From: an uncultured Porphyromonadaceae bacterium
Lineage (GTDB): Bacteria; Bacteroidota; Bacteroidia; Bacteroidales; UBA11471
Assembly (NCBI GenBank): GCA_900547555.1
Contig: URHG01000016.1
Span: 1 to 50,176, forward strand
Direction: 5' to 3'
Length of the DNA stretch: 50,176 nucleotides
The notes beneath the pieces were generated by a model. That model was not told where the DNA came from, did no database searches, and saw nothing but the letters and a program-made list of their open reading frames with translations. The translations under genes and the position numbers were made by a program. Positions 43,727-50,176 of this stretch are shown here, piece after piece; within the stretch, counting starts at the first letter, position 1, and each line of letters opens with the position of its first letter.

Positions 43727-44791
43727 ATGACGAAACACTTTTCCAAATGTCTTTTGGCAATACTTATTGCTTTGACGGCTTGTACGCCAAAATTGACTGA
43801 TATAGAGGCGATTTGCGAGAACATCAATGATTCGCACTATATCATCAAATGGGAAGTTTGGCCCGACGTACATGGTCATGTGGATATATATGCATCGACC
43901 GATCCTAAAAAATTCGATCTCGAAAGCCAACCGATAGCCCGATGCAAAATCTCCGACAAGATCTGCGACATCAATGTCGATAAAACACCCTTAGCCCGAT
44001 ATTATTTTCTACTACAATTCAACAACCGCGACAATTATATCGTGGCTACACGAGCACCACGCGTAGAGAATATCTGCAATTTAAGAGATTTGGGAGGTTA
44101 TGAAACCGACCAAAAAAAAGTTGTAAAATGGGGATTCCTGTTCCGCTCAGGCTGCATACAGAATGTGGATAGCATCGGAACAAAAAAATTGAACAGTCTC
44201 GGTATTCGTACGCTGGTCGACTTCAGCGACCACTTACGTTTCTCGACACCGGACTCCGATCTAAAAATCGGACAGATAAAACACCTGCCCATCAATCTCA
44301 TTACGACAAGCCACATTTACGAACGATTGAAAAACGAAACCTTGCGTCGGGGCGATGCCAATATTTTCCTGCAAGACCTATTCATTACGCTTATCGATTC
44401 GGGCATTCCTCTTTATCGGGAGATGTTCGACACACTGCTCGACGAGGACAACTATCCGGTCATACTCAGCGACAAATTCGGGAAGGACTATGTAGGCTTT
44501 GCCAGCGCACTGATACTTGCCGCCCTGAATATTCCCGAAGAGACTATCTACGACGACTTTATCCTCAGTAACCAATACCTCGACCGCCGAGCCATATCGT
44601 TCGACTGCGCCGAATGCTCGACCGATACACAAGAGGCTGCCACCGCCCTCATGACCGTACGCAAACGGCAACTCTTCTGCGCCATACGCCGCATCAAACA
44701 ACGATACGGAAGTCTCCAACAGTATCTCCGGGAAGAGATGAACCTTACTCCCGAAAAACAGGCAAAGCTGCAAAACATTCTCCTTTATTAA
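43727..44791 (+). CDS. Lipoprotein with degenerate tyrosine-phosphatase domain
   Basis: 354-residue predicted lipoprotein (MTKHFSKCLLAILIALTAC, cysteine 19). A beta-rich N-terminal domain precedes a C-terminal domain of the atypical tyrosine-phosphatase family, recognised from NLRDLGGY (118-125), FRSGCIQNVD, LGIRTLVDFSD and the helix following the P-loop (ASALILAALNIPEETIYDDF). The P-loop itself should read HCxxGKDRTG but is SDKFGKDYVG at 248-257: the nucleophilic Cys is Asp249, His is Ser248 and Arg is Tyr255. It should not act as a Cys-based phosphatase. It could be a binding pseudo-enzyme. The gene looks intact otherwise, with its own promoter. Confidence 0.82.
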   Translation: MTKHFSKCLLAILIALTACTPKLTDIEAICENINDSHYIIKWEVWPDVHGHVDIYASTDPKKFDLESQPIARCKISDKICDINVDKTPLARYYFLLQFNNRDNYIVATRAPRVENICNLRDLGGYETDQKKVVKWGFLFRSGCIQNVDSIGTKKLNSLGIRTLVDFSDHLRFSTPDSDLKIGQIKHLPINLITTSHIYERLKNETLRRGDANIFLQDLFITLIDSGIPLYREMFDTLLDEDNYPVILSDKFGKDYVGFASALILAALNIPEETIYDDFILSNQYLDRRAISFDCAECSTDTQEAATALMTVRKRQLFCAIRRIKQRYGSLQQYLREEMNLTPEKQAKLQNILLY

Positions 44792-44859
44792 TCAGTAAAC
44801 ACCTTATTCCGCATCACCGAATTATTCTGCCGAATAGTTCAAATCCCGAATTAATCACT

Positions 44860-44867
44860 TACCTTTG
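44860..44867 (+). promoter_or_regulatory. -7 element of the DEAD-box helicase gene
   Basis: TACCTTTG gives a leader of about 115 bases before the ATG at 44988. A long untranslated leader is often seen for cold-regulated RNA helicases; nothing else in it is clear. Confidence 0.55.
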
Positions 44868-44987
44868 CGGGCAAAATCTTTGCCCCCGGTCTGTCAACCA
44901 CCGATTTCTTGCCGCCTACACCTCGCAAAAATCGCCCGCAGCGGCTACGCGAAGAGAAATCTGTTATCCATTAATACGACATCACTT

Positions 44988-46772
44988 ATGAAGACTTTCG
45001 AAGAATTGGGCATATGTCCCGAAATTCTCAAAGCCATTACCGATCTCGGGTACGAACACCCCATGCCCGTACAGGAAGAAGTAATTCCTTTGTTGCTCAA
45101 TGAAAAAACCGACATCGTCGCCCTCGCACAGACAGGTACGGGAAAAACGGCGGCATTCGGACTGCCCGTCATACAGAAAACCGACCTCTCGGTCAATCAA
45201 CCCCAAACACTCATTCTCAGTCCCACCCGTGAATTGTGTCTGCAAATAGCCGGCGACCTCAACGATTACTCGGCGCATATCGACGGGCTGAAAGTTCTTC
45301 CCGTATATGGAGGGTCGAGCATCGAAAGCCAAATACGCACACTCAAAAAAGGCGTACACATAATCGTCGCCACACCCGGCCGTCTTATCGACCTGATAAA
45401 CAGAGGTATGGTACAACTTGACCGGGTACATACCGTGATTATGGACGAAGCCGACGAAATGCTCGATATGGGATTTACCGAAAGCATCAACGAAATACTT
45501 TCGAGAGTTCCCGACAAACGAAGCATGTTGCTCTTCTCGGCCACCATGCCGCCCGATATAGGCCGTATCGCAAAAAAATACATGCATTCCCCCCGGGAAA
45601 TCGTTATCGGCAGCAAAAACGAAGGGGCAAAGAATGTAAAGCATATCTACTATCTCGTACACGCCAAAGACAAATATCTGGCTCTGAAACGCATTGCCGA
45701 CTACTATCCCAGCATATACGGCATTATCTTCTGCCGCACCCGGCTCGAAACGCAGGAAATAGCCGACACCCTGATAAAAGACGGATACAATGCCGACTCT
45801 TTGCATGGCGACCTTTCGCAACAACAACGCGACGCCGTCATGCAGAAGTTCCGGCTTCACAATCTGCAACTGCTCGTTGCAACCGATGTTGCCGCACGGG
45901 GACTCGATGTCGACAACCTCACGTATGTCATCAACTACGGGTTACCCGAAGACATAGAAACCTATACGCACCGCAGCGGACGTACCGGACGGGCAGGCAA
46001 AACAGGTACATCTATCGCCATCATACACGTCAAGGAGAAACGACGTATGCGGGATATAGAACGCATTATCGGCAAAAAGTTTGAAAAAGGCACCATACCT
46101 ACCGGAAAACAGATCTGCGAAAAACAGCTCTATAACCTCATAGACCGCATAGAAAAAGTCAAAGTCAACGAGGAGGAAATCGCCTCTTACCTGCCCATCA
46201 CCCTGAAACGCCTTTCTTGGCTATCGACCGAAGACCTTGTGAAACGGGTGGTATCGCTCGAATTCAACCGGCTCATCGATTACTATGCCGAAGCAGCCGA
46301 ACTCGATATTCCCGAAGAAAACGCGCCCCGGGAGAAAAAAGATGGAGAACGGCCTCATAGCCGAAACAGGAAAGCAGCCCCGGGATTTTCCCGTCTGCGC
46401 ATCAATCTAGGTAAGGCCGACGGATTCTATCCCAATACGCTCATCGACATGGTAAACCGCAATATTCCCGGACGGATAGCCATCGGGAAAATAGACATTC
46501 TACCCGATTTTTCACGATTTGAAATCGAAGAAAATGAAGCCCACCGCGTCATATCCATGCTCAAAAATCTCGACTTTTTCGGCAAACGCATACAAGTGGG
46601 AACAGACTCCACTACCGGTCGACAAGACAATCTCGATAAAGAAAAACAGCGAATCCATCGAAAAAAGAAAGACTACGAATCGGCCAAGCCGAGACGCAAA
46701 GGACATACGTTCGACGAAAGGAAGGGAAAAAACAACAACTATTCGGGAAAGAAAGCGCACAAAAATAAGTAA
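44988..46772 (+). CDS. DEAD-box RNA helicase with DbpA-type RNA-binding domain
   Basis: ATP-dependent RNA helicase of 594 residues, for ribosome assembly or RNA decay. The Q-motif glutamine (PVQEEV) is followed by Walker A AQTGTGKT (48-55), DEAD in VIMDEADEMLDMG, SAT and the C-terminal motif YTHRSGRTGRAGK. Between about 450 and 530 lies a DbpA-like RNA-binding domain (FSRLRINLGKADGFYPNTLIDMVN...IGKIDI). The tail is lysine/arginine-rich. The frame opens upstream at 44865, but the ATG at 44988 gives the standard MKTFEELGICPEILKAI start. Confidence 0.95.
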   Translation: MKTFEELGICPEILKAITDLGYEHPMPVQEEVIPLLLNEKTDIVALAQTGTGKTAAFGLPVIQKTDLSVNQPQTLILSPTRELCLQIAGDLNDYSAHIDGLKVLPVYGGSSIESQIRTLKKGVHIIVATPGRLIDLINRGMVQLDRVHTVIMDEADEMLDMGFTESINEILSRVPDKRSMLLFSATMPPDIGRIAKKYMHSPREIVIGSKNEGAKNVKHIYYLVHAKDKYLALKRIADYYPSIYGIIFCRTRLETQEIADTLIKDGYNADSLHGDLSQQQRDAVMQKFRLHNLQLLVATDVAARGLDVDNLTYVINYGLPEDIETYTHRSGRTGRAGKTGTSIAIIHVKEKRRMRDIERIIGKKFEKGTIPTGKQICEKQLYNLIDRIEKVKVNEEEIASYLPITLKRLSWLSTEDLVKRVVSLEFNRLIDYYAEAAELDIPEENAPREKKDGERPHSRNRKAAPGFSRLRINLGKADGFYPNTLIDMVNRNIPGRIAIGKIDILPDFSRFEIEENEAHRVISMLKNLDFFGKRIQVGTDSTTGRQDNLDKEKQRIHRKKKDYESAKPRRKGHTFDERKGKNNNYSGKKAHKNK

Positions 46773-46801
46773 TTAAGCTATCCGAAGCATAAAATATTTT
46801 G

Positions 46802-46809
46802 TACTTTTG
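46802..46809 (+). promoter_or_regulatory. -7 element of the GH3 gene
   Basis: TACTTTTG, 21 bases before the GH3 ATG and 29 bases after the helicase stop. Confidence 0.6.
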
Positions 46810-46830
46810 TTTCGCTAAAAACAAAAATAC

Positions 46831-48339
46831 ATGCGATCACCATCGATTTTCAATCTATATTTTTCCCGCAGGCAACACTGCCATGACCGATATGCAGAGC
46901 ATGGCGACACCATACAGAAAGAGCAGTTGAACTACTTGCTGCATACGGCACGAAATACAGAAATAGGTAAACGATACAGTTTCAGCGATATAAAGAGCTA
47001 TTCCGATTTCGCATCGCGTATTCCTGTCATTGATTACGAAGGTATAAAACCGTATGTCGACCGTATGCTTCGCGGGGAAAACAACCTGATATGGCCGTCG
47101 AAAATAAAATGGTTTGCCAAATCGTCCGGAACAACCAACGACAAAAGCAAATTCATTCCCGTAAGCAGCGAATGCTTGAAAAAATGCCACTATCAGGGAG
47201 GATTCGATGTCGTAGCAACTTATTTTCGGAACTACCCTCACAATAAACTTTTCTTTGGAAAAAGCCTTATACTGGGAGGCAGCCACGCGATAAATCCCCT
47301 GTCGCCGGGTATCTCATGCGGAGACCTCTCGGCAGTATTGCTGCAAAACAGCAGCACATTCGTAAACTGCATGAGGGCACCCAAACTGAAAATCGCCCTG
47401 ATGAGCGAATGGGAGGCCAAGATAAAAGCGATTGTCGAAGACACGATGCACCGAAATATCGTCAGTCTTTCCGGTGTTCCTTCGTGGATGATGACTCTCA
47501 TCAAACGTATTTTGCAGGAAAGCGGTGCACAAAACCTGTGCGAAGTATGGCCCAATCTCGAAGTATTCTTTCACGGAGGCATCAGTTTCGAACCTTATCG
47601 CCGATACTACAAAGAACTGATTCCGTCGACCGGCATGCACTATGTCGAGACTTACAACGCTTCGGAAGGATTCTTCGGCATACAAAACGAGCCGGAGAAA
47701 CAAGATATGCTACTCATGCTCGATTTGGGCGTATTCTTCGAATTCATTCCCTTAAACGAACTCAACAAAGAAAATCCCCGTGTACTCCCTCCGTGGGAAA
47801 CCGAAGTCGGCGGAAACTATGCCCTCGTTATATCTTCGACCAACGGATTGTGGAGATACCTCATAGGCGATACCGTAAAAATAACCTCTACCAATCCCAT
47901 AAAATTTACAATCTCAGGTCGTACCAAGCACTTTATCAATGCCTTCGGAGAGGAGCTGATGGTATCCAATGCCGAAAAAGGATTGGCCAAAGCCTGCGAC
48001 AAAACCGGCAGTAAAGTTCTCAATTACAGTGCAGCTCCCGTCTTCATGTCCGACAAAAGCCGGGGACATCACCAGTGGCTCATCGAATTTGAAAAAGCAC
48101 CTGCCGATATCGATACTTTTGCCAACATACTCGACGAAGCATTACAGGAGGTAAACTCCGATTATGAAGCCAAACGCTACAAAGGCATCTTCCTCGACCG
48201 CCTCGAAATCGTCGCGGCACGACCTCACCTCTTCGACGACTGGTTACGCGAAAAAGGGAAATTGGGTGGACAACATAAAATCCCCCGCCTGAGCAACAAC
48301 CGGGAGCTGATAGAAGATATGCTGAAAATGAATCATTAA
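46831..48339 (+). CDS. GH3-family acyl-acid amido synthetase-like protein
   Basis: 502-residue protein of the GH3 (auxin-responsive promoter) family, ATP-dependent adenylating enzymes. In plants these couple acids to amino acids. Recognisable segments are KWFAKSSGTTNDKSKFIP (a nucleotide-binding loop), VSLSGVPSWMMTLIKRI, HYVETYNASEGFFGIQ, and LWRYLIGDTVKITSTNPIKFTISGRTKHFINAFGEELM. The fold is ANL-like. In Bacteroidota these genes are common, but their substrate is not known to me. It lies 30 bases before metG, perhaps a shared transcript. Confidence 0.9.
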   Translation: MRSPSIFNLYFSRRQHCHDRYAEHGDTIQKEQLNYLLHTARNTEIGKRYSFSDIKSYSDFASRIPVIDYEGIKPYVDRMLRGENNLIWPSKIKWFAKSSGTTNDKSKFIPVSSECLKKCHYQGGFDVVATYFRNYPHNKLFFGKSLILGGSHAINPLSPGISCGDLSAVLLQNSSTFVNCMRAPKLKIALMSEWEAKIKAIVEDTMHRNIVSLSGVPSWMMTLIKRILQESGAQNLCEVWPNLEVFFHGGISFEPYRRYYKELIPSTGMHYVETYNASEGFFGIQNEPEKQDMLLMLDLGVFFEFIPLNELNKENPRVLPPWETEVGGNYALVISSTNGLWRYLIGDTVKITSTNPIKFTISGRTKHFINAFGEELMVSNAEKGLAKACDKTGSKVLNYSAAPVFMSDKSRGHHQWLIEFEKAPADIDTFANILDEALQEVNSDYEAKRYKGIFLDRLEIVAARPHLFDDWLREKGKLGGQHKIPRLSNNRELIEDMLKMNH

Positions 48340-48369
48340 CCGAAAAACTTCCCATAAGACCTATTGCGA

Positions 48370-50176
48370 ATGGAAAAGAATTTCAAACGAATACTCGTTA
48401 CTACCGCCCTGCCCTATGCCAACGGGCCGGTACACATCGGACACCTGGCCGGTGTGTATGTACCCGCCGATATTTACACCCGTTACCAACGTCTCAAAGG
48501 CCGCGATGTAATCCTCATCGGCGGCTCCGACGAACACGGTGTACCCATCACATTGAAAGCCCGTAAAGAAGGGGTTACTCCGCAAGATATCGTAGACCGT
48601 TACCACACGCTCATCAAAAAATCGTTCGAAGAATTCGGCATTTCGTTCGACATCTACTCTCGCACGACATCGAAAATCCACGAGAAAATGGCTTCGGATT
48701 TCTTCCGCACGCTTTATGACAAGGAAGAATTCATCGAAAAAGAGAGCGAACAATACTACGATGAAGAGGCCCAGCAATTTCTTGCCGACCGATACATCAC
48801 CGGTACATGTCCCCACTGTAAAAACGAACATGCTTACGGCGACCAATGCGAAGCCTGCGGCACGTCGCTCAATGCCACCGACCTCATCAATCCCAAATCG
48901 ACTATCAGCGGCAGTACTCCCGTGCTGCGGAAAACGAAACACTGGTACTTGCCGCTCGACCGTTACGAAGGGTTCTTGCGACAGTGGATTCTCGAAGGAC
49001 ATACCGAATGGAAACCGAATGTGTACGGACAATGCAAATCGTGGCTCGACATGGGCTTGCAACCCCGTGCCGTGAGCCGCGACCTCGACTGGGGAGTACC
49101 CGTACCCGTAGAGGGAGCCGAAGGCAAAGTGCTGTATGTATGGTTCGACGCCCCCATCGGTTACATTTCCAACACCAAAGAACTTCTTCCCGACACATGG
49201 GAACGCTACTGGAAAGACCCGGAAACCAAACTCGTACATTTCATAGGAAAAGACAATATCGTATTCCACTGTATCGTGTTCCCGGTCATGCTCAAAGCCG
49301 AAGGCAGCTATATCCTGCCCGAAAACGTGCCCGCCAATGAATTTCTCAATCTCGAAGGCGATAAAATATCGACATCGCGCAATTGGGCCGTATGGCTGCA
49401 TGAGTACCTCGAAGAATTTCCGGGAAAACAAGACGTGCTCCGTTACGTTCTCACCGCCAACGCTCCCGAGACCAAAGACAACGATTTTACATGGAAAGAT
49501 TTCCAAGCCCGCAACAACAACGAACTGGTTGCCATTCTCGGAAATTTCATCAATCGGTCATTGGTTCTTACTCATAAATACTTCGACGGGAAAGTTCCCG
49601 CCGTCGGAGAATTGACCGACTACGACCATGAAACCTTACGAGAATTTTCCGATGTCAAAGGCCGACTCGAAAGCTGTATCGAAAACTACCGTTTCCGCGA
49701 TGCACTGAAAGAGGCGATGAATCTCGCCCGTATCGGCAATAAATATTTGGCCGACACCGAACCGTGGAAATTGGCAAAAAGCGATATGGACCGCGTTGCG
49801 ACGATACTCAATCTCGCCTTGCAGATCTCTGCCAATCTGGCTATCGCCTTCGAACCGTTCCTGCCGTTCTCCGCTCAAAAAATCCGCACGATGCTGGGCA
49901 TGACCGTTATCGAATGGGATATGCTGGGACACACCGATATTCTCGAAACCGGCACTCAGTTGGCCGCCCCCGAACTTCTCTTTGAGAAAATCGATGACAG
50001 CGTCATTGAAGCGCAAATCAAAAAACTGCAAGATACCAAAATCGCCAACGAAAAAGCCAACCACGTAACCGAACCCATCGCCCCGACGATCGAGTTCGAC
50101 GACTTCACCAAGCTCGATATTCGCGTGGGAAAAGTTTTGGAGTGCCAGAAAGTACCCAAAGCCGACAAACTCCTTC
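48370..50176 (+). CDS. metG: Methionyl-tRNA synthetase (3' end outside the window)
   Basis: Charges tRNA-Met. The 602 codons seen are open to the window edge. HIGH is at residues 22-25 (GPVHIGHLAG), the four zinc cysteines lie near 147-163 (CPHC, CEAC), and the KMSKS-type loop DKISTS is near 331-336. From about residue 575 the sequence TIEFDDFTKLDIRVGKVLEC begins the C-terminal tRNA-binding (Trbp111-like) domain, so the full protein is the long dimeric form, probably about 670-680 residues. Confidence 0.96.
   Translation, partial: MEKNFKRILVTTALPYANGPVHIGHLAGVYVPADIYTRYQRLKGRDVILIGGSDEHGVPITLKARKEGVTPQDIVDRYHTLIKKSFEEFGISFDIYSRTTSKIHEKMASDFFRTLYDKEEFIEKESEQYYDEEAQQFLADRYITGTCPHCKNEHAYGDQCEACGTSLNATDLINPKSTISGSTPVLRKTKHWYLPLDRYEGFLRQWILEGHTEWKPNVYGQCKSWLDMGLQPRAVSRDLDWGVPVPVEGAEGKVLYVWFDAPIGYISNTKELLPDTWERYWKDPETKLVHFIGKDNIVFHCIVFPVMLKAEGSYILPENVPANEFLNLEGDKISTSRNWAVWLHEYLEEFPGKQDVLRYVLTANAPETKDNDFTWKDFQARNNNELVAILGNFINRSLVLTHKYFDGKVPAVGELTDYDHETLREFSDVKGRLESCIENYRFRDALKEAMNLARIGNKYLADTEPWKLAKSDMDRVATILNLALQISANLAIAFEPFLPFSAQKIRTMLGMTVIEWDMLGHTDILETGTQLAAPELLFEKIDDSVIEAQIKKLQDTKIANEKANHVTEPIAPTIEFDDFTKLDIRVGKVLECQKVPKADKLL

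Noticed and set aside
44869..44885. GGGCAAA-ATC-TTTGCCC hairpin just after the helicase -7 box as a riboswitch or attenuator
   Set aside because: It is only 7 bp and its left arm overlaps the likely transcription start, so the full stem may not be in the RNA.
48361..49506. Long minus-strand open frame opposite metG
   Set aside because: It is the antisense shadow of the metG coding sequence; the plus strand encodes HIGH, zinc and KISTS motifs, and the shadow has no recognisable protein pattern.

Overview
The window is a contiguous piece of a Bacteroidota chromosome, most probably order Bacteroidales. The evidence is seen directly: recurrent TAnnTTTG -7 promoter elements, often with TTG/TTTG about 20 bases upstream; few Shine-Dalgarno sites; and a gene set typical of the order (DUF4254 + family 9 glycosyltransferase + InaA-type kinase, DUF4369/thioredoxin lipoprotein, GH3 protein, fused 2-oxoacid:ferredoxin oxidoreductase, SIS + PfkB pair). 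I cannot fix the genus. Coding density is high and almost all genes are housekeeping. No phage, insertion sequence, CRISPR array or secretion island was seen.

Layout. 1-4.5 kb: the 5' half of a tRNA (minus), aroB coupled to a HAD phosphatase, and divergent priA. 4.5-10 kb: a minus-strand run DUF4254 - family 9 glycosyltransferase - InaA-like kinase - ruvB - Wzx-like flippase, i.e. lipopolysaccharide core genes next to Holliday-junction repair. 10-14.2 kb: pdxB, an acyl-carrier-like protein without its serine, acpP, fabF and rnc. A perfect 18-bp hairpin lies inside the start of rnc and a second long hairpin spans its stop codon. 14.2-17 kb: dapB - lepB - wbqC (minus). 17-21.2 kb: DUF2851 protein converging on pnp across a block of palindromic repeats. 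21.4-24.5 kb: Cys-less TlpA-like lipoprotein, greA, HIT protein, small lipoprotein. 24.6-30.7 kb: a large lipoprotein of unknown function, then the operon aroQ - pyk - O-methyltransferase - rbfA - lolE-like (minus).

30.8-37 kb: xerD, a surface-glycan group of four glycosyltransferase-type proteins in mixed orientation, an RNase H with viroplasmin-like domain, and aroK. 37.2-40 kb: korA-korB. 40.1-40.7 kb: a second block of the same palindromic repeats, again between convergent genes. 40.7-50.2 kb: M16 peptidase, SIS isomerase-like + PfkB kinase, a lipoprotein with a degenerate tyrosine-phosphatase loop, a DEAD-box helicase with a DbpA-type C-terminus, a GH3 protein and metG, which runs off the window.

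Functional threads: three shikimate genes (aroB, aroQ, aroK) at three separate loci; fatty acid synthesis beside RNase III; cell-envelope glycan assembly; ferredoxin-linked 2-oxoacid metabolism typical of an anaerobe. The features most worth following are the rnc hairpins, the serine-less ACP paralogue, the pseudo-phosphatase lipoprotein and the two repeat blocks.
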